A DNA stretch of 64,000 bases from SHZI01 sp038214295 (GCA_038214295.1 JBBQSA010000003.1:44280-108279), one strand, 5' to 3'. Counted from the first letter of the stretch, positions 45,743 to 55,136 are shown. Notes: generated by a model not told the origin, from the letters alone. A program made the numbers and translations.

Positions 45743-47410
45743 ATGTACACCAGTTTCTTCGGTCTCAACGAGAAGCCCTTCTCGATCACGCCCGACCCCC
45801 GCTATCTCTACATGAGCGAGCGGCACGCGGAGGCCCTCGCGCACCTGATCTACGGAGTGAAGGAAAGCGGCGGCTTCATCCAGCTGACCGGCGAGGTCGG
45901 CACTGGCAAGACGACCCTCGTGCGCAGCCTGCTCCAGCAGCTGCCGGAATTCGCCGACGTGGCCGTCGTGCTGAACTCCCAGCTGTCCCGCGTGGAATTC
46001 CTCAGCTCGATCTGCGAGGAACTCCACATCGAGCTCCCCGAGCAGCGGAACAGCATCAAGGCGCTGACCGACGTGCTCAACGCGTACCTCCTCAAGAACC
46101 ACAGCCAGGGCCGGCGCACGATCCTGATCGTGGACGAGGCCCAGAACCTCAGGGTCGAGGTGCTGGAGCAGGTCCGGCTGCTCACGAACCTGGAGACCGC
46201 GAAACAGAAGCTCCTGCAGATCATCCTGATCGGCCAGCCGGAGCTCCGGGAGCTGCTGGCCCGGAACGACATGCGGCAGCTGGCCCAGCGCATCACTGGC
46301 CGCTACCACCTGGAGCCGCTGACGCGGGACGAGACCATCGCCTACATCGATCACCGGCTCAAGGTGGCCGGCGCCATCGGCCAGATCTTCTCGGTGCCCG
46401 CCAGGCGGGAGCTGTTCCGGCTCTCCGGCGGCGTGCCCCGGATGATCAACGTGATCGCCGACCGGGCGCTCCTCGGCGCCTACACGATCGAGCAGCGGGA
46501 GGTGACGCCCGAACTGGTGCGGGAGGCCGTCGCCGAGGTCTACGACCGGCCACCCGCCGGCTTCGGCCGCTGGCAGCGCCCCTGGTGGGCCCATCCCTCG
46601 GGCCTGGCCGGCCTTGGCGTCACCGGCCTCCTGATCGTCCTCGCCTCGGGCTTCGCCGGCCTCCAGTGGCTGCGGGCCGGCCGGGACGCCCAGCCAAACC
46701 CGGCGGTAACAGCGGCGCCGGCGACGGCCGCGCCGGGCCGGGCCCGCAACGTGCAACTGGCGGCGGCGGACGCGGACAGCCCGGTGGTGCCCCTCGCGCC
46801 GCTCCTCAAGGCCAACGCGGGCCGGACCGGGACCGACACCGCCTTCGGCACCCTGTTCCGCCTCTGGAACGTGGACCTGCAAAGCGATACCAAGCGGCCG
46901 TGCGTACAGGCGGAGGAACGCGGCCTGCACTGCCTTTACCAGCGCGGCACCCTGGACCAGGTGCGGACACTGGGCCGGCCCGTCATCCTGACCTTGCGGG
47001 ACGGCGACAGCGAGCCTCACCAGGTGGTGCTGTCCGGCCTCGGCACGCGGACAGCGGCACTCGACATCGCCGGCCAGGAGTTCCGGGTGGCGAACAGCGA
47101 ACTCGAGCGGTTGTGGTTCGGGGAGTACCTGCTGCTGTGGCGGCCAGGCACGAGCGAGCTCAAGTCCTTCCTGCCGGGGATGCGGGACCCGGACGTGCTC
47201 TGGCTCCGGGCAAGCCTGGCCCGCATCCAGGGCAAGCCCGTGGAGCCGATGGATTCGGACCTGTTCGACGAGAACCTGGCATCCCGGATCCGGGACTACC
47301 AGCGGGAACGGCGCCTGCCCGTGGACGGCATGGCCGGCCACGCCACGCAGGTGGCGATGAGCTCGGACCTGGGCGGCACTGACATGCCGCGCCTGGCCCT
47401 TGCCAATTGA
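45743..47410 (+). CDS. gspA: General secretion pathway ATPase GspA/ExeA
   Basis: A 555-aa inner-membrane protein. The AAA+ ATPase domain (about 1-270) has Walker A TGEVGTGKTTLVR and Walker B ILIVDEAQNL. A transmembrane helix (about 284-305) leads to a periplasmic part with a C39-like region and a peptidoglycan-binding domain (about 495-545). With GspB it helps place the type II secretion secretin through peptidoglycan; gspB follows after 25 bp. No other gsp genes are in the window. Confidence 0.92.
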   Translation: MYTSFFGLNEKPFSITPDPRYLYMSERHAEALAHLIYGVKESGGFIQLTGEVGTGKTTLVRSLLQQLPEFADVAVVLNSQLSRVEFLSSICEELHIELPEQRNSIKALTDVLNAYLLKNHSQGRRTILIVDEAQNLRVEVLEQVRLLTNLETAKQKLLQIILIGQPELRELLARNDMRQLAQRITGRYHLEPLTRDETIAYIDHRLKVAGAIGQIFSVPARRELFRLSGGVPRMINVIADRALLGAYTIEQREVTPELVREAVAEVYDRPPAGFGRWQRPWWAHPSGLAGLGVTGLLIVLASGFAGLQWLRAGRDAQPNPAVTAAPATAAPGRARNVQLAAADADSPVVPLAPLLKANAGRTGTDTAFGTLFRLWNVDLQSDTKRPCVQAEERGLHCLYQRGTLDQVRTLGRPVILTLRDGDSEPHQVVLSGLGTRTAALDIAGQEFRVANSELERLWFGEYLLLWRPGTSELKSFLPGMRDPDVLWLRASLARIQGKPVEPMDSDLFDENLASRIRDYQRERRLPVDGMAGHATQVAMSSDLGGTDMPRLALAN

Positions 47411-47435
47411 GCGACGAGTGAACCGGTAACCCCCC

Positions 47436-48161
47436 ATGTCCTTCATCCTGGATGCCCTGCGAAAGAGCGATGCGGAACGGCAGCGGACCGCGGCGCCGGG
47501 CTTGACTGACGTGCGCTACGCCGCCCGGGAGGAGCGCCGGAGCATCTGGCTGCCGATCCTCGTGCTGGTGCTCGCCGCGAACATGCTCTTCATGGGCTAC
47601 CAGTGGTACGCGCGGACCGGGGCCGCGGTGCCCGCTGCTGCCGTCGCCGAGCCGCCGCCAGCCGCCCCGGCACAGGCAACGCCACCCGCGGCCGCGCCGC
47701 CCGCCGACATCCGGCCGCTGGCCCGGGAGGTCGACTACGGCGACGCGCCGCTGGAGCCGGAACTCGAGGAAGGACTCCCGGGGGCGCCGGTGGCGCTGCC
47801 CGTGATCGCCGAAGGCCGCGAAGGCGGGCCCGCGGAGCCGCGCCCGGCCGCGCCTGTGCCGCCGCCGGCAAGCGCCCCCGGCGCGGCGGCGCCACGGCCG
47901 GCCACGCCTTCGCGCATACTGCCGGGCAATGACCTGCCTACGGCCGAGCAGCTGATGGGTTCGGGCGCGCTGAACACGCCCATGCTCAACCTCGACCTGC
48001 ACGTCTACAGCAGCAAGCCCACCGACCGGTTCGTCGTGATCAACTCGCGAAAGTACAAGGAAGGCAGCCAACTGAACGAGGGGCCGACAGTCGAGAGCAT
48101 TACCAGCGACGGTGTGATCCTGGCCAGCAACGGCCGCCGCTTCACGCTCTCCCGCAAGTGA
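47436..48161 (+). CDS. gspB: General secretion pathway protein GspB/ExeB
   Basis: A 241-aa protein with the family start MSFILDALRKSDAERQR, one transmembrane helix (about 35-51), a Pro/Ala-rich periplasmic linker and a C-terminal GspB domain (LDLHVYSSKPTDRFVVIN). Partner of GspA just upstream. Its stop overlaps the start of the next gene (GTGA). Confidence 0.93.
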   Translation: MSFILDALRKSDAERQRTAAPGLTDVRYAAREERRSIWLPILVLVLAANMLFMGYQWYARTGAAVPAAAVAEPPPAAPAQATPPAAAPPADIRPLAREVDYGDAPLEPELEEGLPGAPVALPVIAEGREGGPAEPRPAAPVPPPASAPGAAAPRPATPSRILPGNDLPTAEQLMGSGALNTPMLNLDLHVYSSKPTDRFVVINSRKYKEGSQLNEGPTVESITSDGVILASNGRRFTLSRK

Positions 48162-49993
48162 GGGGCCGCGTCCCGCTGCGGGTTGCATACCTGGACGGCC
48201 GTCGCTTCCAGCGGTTGCTGCTCGGGGGCATTGCGCGCCTCATTGGCGAGCGCGGCCACCTGGACCGGATCAACGTCTACCCGGTGCCCGACGGCGATAC
48301 CGGCACCAACCTTGCCCTGACCTTCACTGCCGTCGGCGAACGCCTGGCGACCGCCAACACCCGGCACGCGGGCGAGCTGCTGGCTGTCGCCGCCGATGCC
48401 GCCCTCGACGGCGCGCGCGGCAACTCCGGGGCCATCTTCGCCCAGTACCTCCAGGGGCTCAGCGAGTCCCTGGCCGGCCACGCCCGGGTCCGTCCCGAGG
48501 AACTGGCCCTCGCGCTGGGGGCTGCCGAGAGCCAGGCCCGCAGCGCCATCCAGAACCCGGCAGAGGGCACCGTGCTTACCGTCATGCGCGATATCGCAGT
48601 GGCGGTCGCGCCGGGCCAGCTGCCCGCTAACTCCGACTTCCTCACGTTGCTCACCAACCTCCTCGGCCGGGCGCGGGAAGCAGTGGATACGACTCGCCGG
48701 ACCCTCGCCTCAATGCGCGATGCGGGCGTGGAAGATGCCGGTGCCCGCGGCCTGCTGGTACTGCTCGAGGGCATGGCGGACGCGCTGCAGCCCGGGCTCG
48801 CGCCCGCCGTTGCCGTCGTGGAGGACGGCGACCCCTCGGCCCGGAGCCAGGCTGACTACAGCCACGTGGGCCCGCCGGAGCACCGCTTCTGCACCGAGTG
48901 CCTGATCACTGGGGCGCAGGTTGATCGGGACGGGCTGCGCAGCGAGCTGGCCGGGATCGGCAGCAGCGTGGTGGTCGTGGGCGGCGCCACCAAGGCCCGC
49001 ATGCACGTGCACGTGAACGATCCCGAGGCCGCCTTCGCACTCGCGCGCCGGTACGGCAAGGTGTCGGCGGAGAAAGCTGACGACATGATCCGGCAGGAAC
49101 GCTCGCTGCTGGCGGACGGTCGCCGGGTGGCGATCGTCGCGGACTCCGGCGCGGACCTGCCGATGGCCGTCTGGGACGAGTACGGTATCCAGATGGTGCC
49201 GCTGCGGGTGAACTTCGGCAACGAGAGCCACCTGGACAAGGTGGGGATGACCGCCACCGGCTTCTGGGCGGAACTCGCGCGCAACCCGTTGCACCCGAAG
49301 ACCTCCCAGCCGCCCCCCGGAGACTTCCGCCGGGCCTACGAGCTGCTCTCGTCGCACTTCGAGCAGGTGGTGGCCATCAGCCTGACCGGCCGGCTGAGCG
49401 GCACCTACCAGGCCGCCCTGTCGGCGGCCAGCCGGGTGACCAAACCGGACCAGCTCACCGTGGTAGACAGCCGTAACGTCTCCGTGGGCCACGGCCTCAT
49501 CGTGCTGTGCGCAGCGGAGCAGGCCCAGGCCGGCAAGAGCGGCCCGGAAGTGCTCGCCGCCGTCGAACGGGCGATCGCCCGCACGCGCACTTACGGCGCG
49601 GTGCCAGACCTCTCGTACACCGTCCGGGGCGGGCGCATCCGCCAGCCCTGGCGTACGCTCGCCGGCGCCCTGCCCCTGAGTTTCCTGCTGGGGATGGAAG
49701 CCAAGGGCGGCGTGAAAGTCCGCGGCATCATGCGCCGGGGCGGCGACCGGGTATCGGCCCTCGTCCGGCTGGCAACCCAGGACCGGCTGCTGAAGTCGGG
49801 GTCAACGCCGCTGCGGCTTTCCATTGCCCATGCCAATGCCCCGGAGCAGGCGGAGGCGCTGCGCACCGCCTGTACGATCGCCTTCGCCAACATCGAGTCG
49901 ATCCTCGTCGCGGACCTTGGCCCCGCCTACGGGGTGCACGCGGGTCCGGGCACCATTGCCCTCGCTGTCCAGGAATACGAGCCGCCGGGCTAG
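48158..49993 (+). CDS. Fused DAK2-DegV protein (fatty-acid kinase-like)
   Basis: A 611-aa fusion. The N-terminal DAK2 domain (about 1-200; NVYPVPDGDTGTNLALTF binds ATP/Mg) resembles FakA, and the middle has a FakA-like Cys-containing segment. The C-terminal DegV domain (about 315-605; VADSGADLP, SLTGRLSGTY, DSRNVSVGHG) resembles the fatty-acid carrier FakB. In firmicutes FakA and FakB are separate and phosphorylate fatty acids for phospholipid synthesis. Start GTG overlaps gspB by 4 bp. Confidence 0.87.
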   Translation: MRGRVPLRVAYLDGRRFQRLLLGGIARLIGERGHLDRINVYPVPDGDTGTNLALTFTAVGERLATANTRHAGELLAVAADAALDGARGNSGAIFAQYLQGLSESLAGHARVRPEELALALGAAESQARSAIQNPAEGTVLTVMRDIAVAVAPGQLPANSDFLTLLTNLLGRAREAVDTTRRTLASMRDAGVEDAGARGLLVLLEGMADALQPGLAPAVAVVEDGDPSARSQADYSHVGPPEHRFCTECLITGAQVDRDGLRSELAGIGSSVVVVGGATKARMHVHVNDPEAAFALARRYGKVSAEKADDMIRQERSLLADGRRVAIVADSGADLPMAVWDEYGIQMVPLRVNFGNESHLDKVGMTATGFWAELARNPLHPKTSQPPPGDFRRAYELLSSHFEQVVAISLTGRLSGTYQAALSAASRVTKPDQLTVVDSRNVSVGHGLIVLCAAEQAQAGKSGPEVLAAVERAIARTRTYGAVPDLSYTVRGGRIRQPWRTLAGALPLSFLLGMEAKGGVKVRGIMRRGGDRVSALVRLATQDRLLKSGSTPLRLSIAHANAPEQAEALRTACTIAFANIESILVADLGPAYGVHAGPGTIALAVQEYEPPG

Positions 49994-50763
49994 TCCCGGA
50001 TCCGGAAGCCCCGGTTCAGCATCAGGACGCAGATCCCGAAGAGGATCACGAGGCAGATCACCATCATCAGGTAGGCGGTGCCGATGGGCACGTCCGACAC
50101 GCCCAGCATCCCGTAGCGGAAGGCGTTGACCAGGTAGAGGATCGGGTTCAGCCGGGAGATCTGCTGGGCCAGTTCCGGCAGCAGCGTGATCGAGTAGAAC
50201 ACGCCGCCGAGGTAGGTCAGGGGCTGCAGCACGAACGACGGGATGATGGACACGTCATCGAAGTTCTTCGCCACGATGCCGTTGATCAGCCCGCCGAGGG
50301 AAAATATCGAGGCGCAGAGCAGGAACACCGAGACCGTGATCAGCGGGTGGGTGAAGGGCAGCGGCGTGAAGAACAGGGCCACCACCGTCACCGCAAGGCC
50401 CACCAGGATGCCGCGGATGATGCCGCCCGCCATGTGGCCCAGCACGATGGTCGCGTTCGACATGGGCGCAACGAGCATTTCTTCCAGGTGGCGGTTGATC
50501 TTGGCCGAGAAGAACGATGAGACCACGTTGCCATAGGCATTGGTGATGACGGCCATCATGATGAGGCCGGGCGCGATGTACTGCTTGTAGTCGATGCCGT
50601 CCATCTGGCCGATGCGCCGGCCGATCAGGTTGCCGAAGATCACGAAGTACAGCGCCATGTTGATGGCCGGCGGCAGGATCGTCTGGCTCCAGATGCGCAC
50701 AACCCGGTAGTACTCCTTCCGGGACAGGGTGGAGAGCGCGATGGCCTGCTGGCGGAGGCTCAC
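49990..50763 (-). CDS. ABC-2 type transporter permease
   Basis: A 257-aa protein with six predicted helices and the ABC-2 pattern (SNATIVLGHMAGGIIRGILVG, PLTYLGGVFYSITLLPE). The GTG start overlaps the ATPase stop by 4 bp (GTGA), which decides the start. It resembles YadH, a multidrug or polysaccharide exporter permease; substrate unknown. Confidence 0.92.
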   Translation of the reverse strand: MSLRQQAIALSTLSRKEYYRVVRIWSQTILPPAINMALYFVIFGNLIGRRIGQMDGIDYKQYIAPGLIMMAVITNAYGNVVSSFFSAKINRHLEEMLVAPMSNATIVLGHMAGGIIRGILVGLAVTVVALFFTPLPFTHPLITVSVFLLCASIFSLGGLINGIVAKNFDDVSIIPSFVLQPLTYLGGVFYSITLLPELAQQISRLNPILYLVNAFRYGMLGVSDVPIGTAYLMMVICLVILFGICVLMLNRGFRIRD

Positions 50764-51719
50764 CGGGGCAGCGCCTTCGCCGCGCGCCGGTCGGCCGGGC
50801 TGGCTTCCGCCTTGCGCTCGGTCAGGGTCAGGAACAGCTCTTCGAGCCGGTTCGCCTTGTTGCGCAGGCTGAGGATCTGGATGCCAGCCGCCGACAACGC
50901 CGCGAACAGCTCGTTGACGCTGCGCGCCCGGGGCAGGGCCACCTCCAGTTCCTGGGGGCCATTGAGGCTGACGGTGAAGCCGGGCACAACGGGCACGGCA
51001 AGCACGGGATCCCGGGGGGTCAGCAGGAAAACTTCCTCGTTGAGCTTGCTCAGCACGCCGGTCATCGGCCCCTGCTCGATCACCCGCCCGTGATCGATGA
51101 TCGCGATGTGCCTGCAGAGGTTCTCCGCCTCTTCCAGGTAATGGGTCGTGAGGATGATGGTGGTGCCCGCCGCGTTCAGCTCCCGGAGAAACTCCCACAT
51201 GGAGCGCCGGATCTCGATGTCGACGCCGGCGGTGGGCTCGTCGAGGATCAGCAGCCGCGGCTCGTGCATCAGCGCCCGGGCGATCATCAGGCGCCGCTTC
51301 ATGCCGCCGGAGAGGTTCCGGGCCGTCTCGTCGCGCCGGTCCCAGAGCTTGAGCTGCCGCAGGCAGACCTCGGCCCGCTCGCGCGCCCGGGCCCGCGTCA
51401 GCCCGTAGAAGCCGGCCTGGTTGATGACGATGTTACCGACCTTGTCCCAGAGATTGAGGTTGAGCTCCTGGGGCACCACGCCGATCGCGTTCTTGACCGC
51501 GTTCAGGTCCCGGTCGAGGTCCTTGCCGAAGACCGCCACGGTGCCGCTGGTCTTCGTCACCAGCGAGGTGACGATGCCGATCAGGCTGGTCTTGCCGGCG
51601 CCGTTCGGCCCGAGGAGTGCGCAGAAGTCGCCGCGCTCCACGTCCAGGTCGATCCCGTCGAGGGCCCGCACGCCGCTGGCGTAGACCTTGGTGAGTTGCC
51701 GGACAGAGAGCGCGTGCAT
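50760..51719 (-). CDS. ABC transporter ATP-binding protein
   Basis: A 319-aa ABC ATPase, YadG/CcmA-type. Walker A LLGPNGAGKTSLIG, signature LSGGMKRRLMIARAL, Walker B LLILDEPTAGVD and the H-loop TTHYLEEAE. Pairs with the permease downstream. Confidence 0.94.
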   Translation of the reverse strand: MHALSVRQLTKVYASGVRALDGIDLDVERGDFCALLGPNGAGKTSLIGIVTSLVTKTSGTVAVFGKDLDRDLNAVKNAIGVVPQELNLNLWDKVGNIVINQAGFYGLTRARARERAEVCLRQLKLWDRRDETARNLSGGMKRRLMIARALMHEPRLLILDEPTAGVDIEIRRSMWEFLRELNAAGTTIILTTHYLEEAENLCRHIAIIDHGRVIEQGPMTGVLSKLNEEVFLLTPRDPVLAVPVVPGFTVSLNGPQELEVALPRARSVNELFAALSAAGIQILSLRNKANRLEELFLTLTERKAEASPADRRAAKALPR

Positions 51720-51775
51720 GGCGCGGCATTGTGCCTGCTGCGCGCGGTGAAACGACGATCGCGGCACGCGGAATG

Positions 51776-52351
51776 TCAGCCGCGGCTGATCAGGGTGAGC
51801 TGGATGATCGAGAGACGGGTCGTGGCGAGCATGTCGGGATCGGCGCCGGAGGCCGCCCGCACCAGGTCAGGCCAGACCCGGGGATGACGGCAGAAGCGGG
51901 CTTCGAGGCAGTCCATCGCGTTCGCCGCAACCCGCTGCAGGTCCCGGAAGCCGGCAGTGCTGAGGTGTTCGACGCCCAGGCTGCCCGGGCCGATACAGAG
52001 GGCGGCGAGCAGCGGGTCACGCCGGGCCGCGTGCCAGAGCCAGGCCAGCAGGGAGGCGGCGAACAGCCGCGCGGCCTCCGCCTCGGCGGCGCGGCTCCCG
52101 GACCAGGGGGCGTCGGCAACGCCCCGGGGCACCTGGCGTGGCAGGAGCTCGGCGAAGCCTGCAAGCAGGCACGGGGTTGCCGCGAGGGCCTCGAGCTGGC
52201 CAGGTTCGAGGAGCCGCAGGCGCTGGCGCACAGGCAAGTCGAGGCCGAAGGCCAGACCGGGGCTGCTGGCGACGCAAAGCAGTGCCAGAAATTCCCGGTT
52301 GAACTCCTGGAGTTCGCGGCGGACCTGCGAATCGAGACGTTTGCCTGGCAT
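51776..52351 (-). CDS. FlhD-like regulator
   Basis: A 191-aa protein. Its first 80 residues (REFLALLCVASSPGLAFGLDLPVRQRLRLLEPGQLEALAATP...) follow the pattern of FlhD (AMFRLGINEEMATTLAALTLPQMVKLA...), and TTRLSIIQL near the end recalls STRLL of FlhD. It is longer than FlhD (116 aa). The similarity is distant and unaided by any search, but the divergent FlhC-like gene next to it supports it. No flagellar gene is in the window. Confidence 0.55.
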   Translation of the reverse strand: MPGKRLDSQVRRELQEFNREFLALLCVASSPGLAFGLDLPVRQRLRLLEPGQLEALAATPCLLAGFAELLPRQVPRGVADAPWSGSRAAEAEAARLFAASLLAWLWHAARRDPLLAALCIGPGSLGVEHLSTAGFRDLQRVAANAMDCLEARFCRHPRVWPDLVRAASGADPDMLATTRLSIIQLTLISRG

Positions 52352-52381
52352 TTGCGGGCTTCCCCGGGGGCGACCGGTTCG

Positions 52382-52440
52382 TACTATAAATGTTCCAAAA
52401 GGAACAAATAAACCACTCGATCATCAAGATTTGTTCCAAA
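52382..52440. promoter_or_regulatory. Palindromic operator between FlhD-like and FlhC-like genes
   Basis: A perfect palindrome TGTTCC-AAAA-GGAACA at 52391-52406, with a third half-site TGTTCC at 52432-52437. On the minus strand TATAGT (complement of 52383-52388) fits a -10 of the FlhD-like gene right next to the palindrome, so a protein bound there would block it. The 120-bp interval is AT-rich compared with its surroundings. Confidence 0.6.
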
Positions 52441-52471
52441 ATGACCAAAACTGGCCAAAATCGGGGGAAAT

Positions 52472-53023
52472 ATGCGAGTCACCGACAGTCGCTACGCCGG
52501 GGAGCGGGAACGTTTCGACCTGGCCGTCCGGATGATCGGGCACGAGGCCCGCACCGGGACCATCCGCCAGTGCACGGGCTTCACGGAGGACCGGATCCGG
52601 AAGATCTACGCCAGCTACTTCCCGGAGCGCAGCCGGGTCCGCCGGCGCCGGGGCAAGACGCCGAGCCAGATCGGCCCCTTCGTCAGCTCTGCCCGGCGCC
52701 AGGGCGAAGCCAGCCTGCTGGCCGGCCTGCTGGTCCACGCCGGCGTCGTGCTGCTCGACCGGGACAGCCGCGCCCTGCGGCCCACAGGCAGCCCGGACGT
52801 CGCCCTCGGCAGCGGGCTCTGCGACGCCTTCGAGGCCTACCTGACCCTGCACCCGGAGCCCCAGCTGTCCCTCGAATGGACCTGGAACCTCTACCGCTGC
52901 CTCGTCTCCCGCCGGGAATTGCGAATGGTGTGGTGCGCCCTTTGCGATGGACCCTACGTGCAGGACGCCTACGCCCTCGATTACGAACGCTGCCCGTTTT
53001 GCGAACTCAAGGATCATGCGTAA
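52472..53023 (+). CDS. FlhC-like regulator
   Basis: A 183-aa protein with the general plan of FlhC: an N-terminal helical region (AVRMIGHEARTGTIRQCTGFTEDRIRKIYAS, helix-turn-helix-like), a central helical core and a C-terminal four-cysteine zinc site (WCALCDGPYV ... ERCPFCE). Similar length to FlhC (192 aa). It lies divergent from a FlhD-like gene, with nudC 9 bp downstream. Whether it controls motility is unknown. Confidence 0.72.
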   Translation: MRVTDSRYAGERERFDLAVRMIGHEARTGTIRQCTGFTEDRIRKIYASYFPERSRVRRRRGKTPSQIGPFVSSARRQGEASLLAGLLVHAGVVLLDRDSRALRPTGSPDVALGSGLCDAFEAYLTLHPEPQLSLEWTWNLYRCLVSRRELRMVWCALCDGPYVQDAYALDYERCPFCELKDHA

Positions 53024-53032
53024 CCTGATCCC

Positions 53033-53992
53033 ATGGCCCGCATCACCTTTACAGGCTCCGGCGTGGAGCGCCTCTCGCCCCTGCGGCAGCAGGCCGAAGA
53101 GCTGGCGGCGGCCTTCGCCGCGGCCGACACGCGCTTCGTGCCGATCTGGCAGTCGCGCTGCCTGCTCCTGGACGGCGGGCTCGTGGTCTGCCGGCGGGAG
53201 GAGCTGGAACTCGGGGACGGCGGGCCGGAGACGGCGGTGTTCCTCGGCCGGCGCGGCGGCCAGGCGCTGTTTGCCATTGATGTCCGGGGCGACGCGCCGC
53301 CACCGGCACTCGCGGCCGGGAGCTTCCGGAGCCTCCGGGAGGTCCTCGGCGCCGTGAGCGAGGCCGATGCTGCCCTGCTCGCCTACGCCCGGGCCATGAT
53401 CCTCTGGCAGGAGCGCCACCAGTACTGCGGCGTCTGCGGTGCGCAGAACCGGCCCCGGGACGGCGGCTTCGTGATGGGCTGCACCCGTGCCGAGTGCGAC
53501 CACAAGAGCTTTCCGCGCATCGACCCTGCCGTGATCGTGCTGGTGCACCGGGACGACCGCTGCCTTCTCGGCCGGCAGGCCAGCTGGCCCCCCGGGCGTT
53601 TCTCCACCATCGCCGGCTTTGTGGAGCCCGGCGAGTCGCTGGAGGACGCGGTCCTCCGGGAAGTGCACGAGGAAACCAACATCCGCGCCGGCGAGTGCAC
53701 CTACATCGGCTCCCAGCCCTGGCCCTTTCCTGCCGCGATGATGCTCGGCTTCCACGCGACGGGGCTGTCCGACGACATCCGCTTTAACGATGGCGAGCTC
53801 GTCGAGGCCCGTTGGCTCAGCCGCCGGGAACTCCGGGACGGCGGCGTCGGCCTGCCGCCGCGGGAATCGATTGCGTTCCGGTTGATCGAGGCCTGGGTGG
53901 ACGCCGACGGTGGCACGCCGCTCGCGAGCCTGGGCCTCGACAGCCCGATGTTCCGCCAGCCGGCCGCCGCGCCGGACTTCCGGTCCACCTGA
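53033..53992 (+). CDS. nudC: NAD-capped RNA hydrolase / NADH pyrophosphatase NudC
   Basis: A 319-aa Nudix hydrolase. It carries the four-Cys zinc ribbon (CGVCG ... CTRAEC), the Nudix box GFVEPGESLEDAVLREVHEETNI and the SQPWPFPAAMM motif that defines NudC. In E. coli it removes NAD caps from RNA. Longer than E. coli NudC (257 aa) by an N-terminal domain, common in the family. Confidence 0.94.
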   Translation: MARITFTGSGVERLSPLRQQAEELAAAFAAADTRFVPIWQSRCLLLDGGLVVCRREELELGDGGPETAVFLGRRGGQALFAIDVRGDAPPPALAAGSFRSLREVLGAVSEADAALLAYARAMILWQERHQYCGVCGAQNRPRDGGFVMGCTRAECDHKSFPRIDPAVIVLVHRDDRCLLGRQASWPPGRFSTIAGFVEPGESLEDAVLREVHEETNIRAGECTYIGSQPWPFPAAMMLGFHATGLSDDIRFNDGELVEARWLSRRELRDGGVGLPPRESIAFRLIEAWVDADGGTPLASLGLDSPMFRQPAAAPDFRST

Positions 53993-54002
53993 GCCGCCGC
54001 CC

Positions 54003-54794
54003 ATGTGCCTCGTCGCCGTCGCCTGGCAGGTTCACCCCCGCTACCCGCTGGTCCTGCTCGGCAACCGGGACGAGTTTCACCGGCGGCCGAGCGTGGCCGC
54101 AGACTGGTGGCCGGAAGCACCGGACATCTTCGGTGGCCGGGACCTCCAGGCCGGCGGCAGCTGGCTCGGCATCACCCGGACGGGCCGCCTCGCCTTCGTC
54201 ACCAACAACCCCTTGCGACCGCCGGAGCCGAACCGAAACCTGAGTCGTGGGGCGCTGGTGGGGGACTGGCTGAACGGCTCCGCAGACCCGGGAGAATTCC
54301 TGGATGCAGTGGCCGCCAACGAAGCCCGCTACGCCGGCTTCAGCCTGCTTGTCGGAAGTATCGATCGTGGACTCGAAGGCTTCGTCACGCCCGCAGGCAG
54401 CCTCAGCGCCCGCTGGCGCCTGCCGACTGGCATCACTGTTCTGTCGAATTCACCACGCGAGGCGCCCTGGCCCAAGGTGGGCTGGCTCGCGGACGCCCTC
54501 ACCCAATACCTGCGGCGGCCAATGCCGGAATCCGGGCCGGACACGGAGGAGCTGCTGTCCCTCGTGGCCCGACGGATGCCGGTGGCGGAACCCGAAGCAG
54601 ACACGGCGATGGCCCGCGCGCGCGTGACGCCCTTCGTCACAGGCACCGAGTACGGCACCCGCGCCGCGACGCTGATCCTCGCGGACGACCGGGGTGGGTG
54701 GCGCTGCATCGAACGGCGCTTCGGGCCTGGCGGTGTGCCGGCGGGGGAATCGCAGGGGCGAAACGACTCAGGTGAGCTTCAGGGCCGCGAATAG
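54003..54794 (+). CDS. NRDE/TANGO2-family protein
   Basis: A 263-aa protein with the defining N-terminal MCLVAVAWQ and LLGNRDEFHRRP motifs. The family includes TANGO2-like proteins proposed in haem handling. Cys2 is conserved as in Ntn-hydrolases. Start at 54003 because of MCL; the frame extends upstream within nudC. Confidence 0.88.
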   Translation: MCLVAVAWQVHPRYPLVLLGNRDEFHRRPSVAADWWPEAPDIFGGRDLQAGGSWLGITRTGRLAFVTNNPLRPPEPNRNLSRGALVGDWLNGSADPGEFLDAVAANEARYAGFSLLVGSIDRGLEGFVTPAGSLSARWRLPTGITVLSNSPREAPWPKVGWLADALTQYLRRPMPESGPDTEELLSLVARRMPVAEPEADTAMARARVTPFVTGTEYGTRAATLILADDRGGWRCIERRFGPGGVPAGESQGRNDSGELQGRE

Positions 54795-55136
54795 CAGCAT
54801 GATCAATGCCAGCATTGTTGAGCCGAGGCGCACGGTGATGTCTTTGGACATGGCGCTCATCTCGACCCGCAGCAGCTTAAGCTCGCCATGCACCGAGACC
54901 CGCAAGTTCTCGAGGTCGGCTTTCGTGGTCAAGCGCAGGTTCTCCAGGTCCGCCTTGGTGCTCAAGCGCAGGTTCTCGAGGTCACCCTTCATGGCGACTC
55001 GCTGAATGTCGAGATCGGCCTTGGTCGCGAGGGTGGTGCCCATGTCCCGCTCCATCGCATCGACGACGGCCCGAGCCTTGTCGTTCGGGACGTGGATGCT
55101 GACCAGCGCATCATATAGCGAGTAGAGATAGTCCAT
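54768..55136 (-). CDS. Coiled-coil protein with 11-residue repeats and C-terminal anchor
   Basis: A 122-aa protein. Residues about 40-95 contain near-identical 11-aa units of the type TKADLENLRLS (four or five copies, e.g. KADLDIQRV, KGDLENLRL, KADLENLRL, KADLENLRV), a hendecad coiled coil. A C-terminal helix (LGSTMLALIMLLFAALKL) anchors it. It resembles DUF1640/CCDC90-type proteins. It overlaps the NRDE stop by 27 bp, convergent. Confidence 0.72.
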   Translation of the reverse strand: MDYLYSLYDALVSIHVPNDKARAVVDAMERDMGTTLATKADLDIQRVAMKGDLENLRLSTKADLENLRLTTKADLENLRVSVHGELKLLRVEMSAMSKDITVRLGSTMLALIMLLFAALKLT

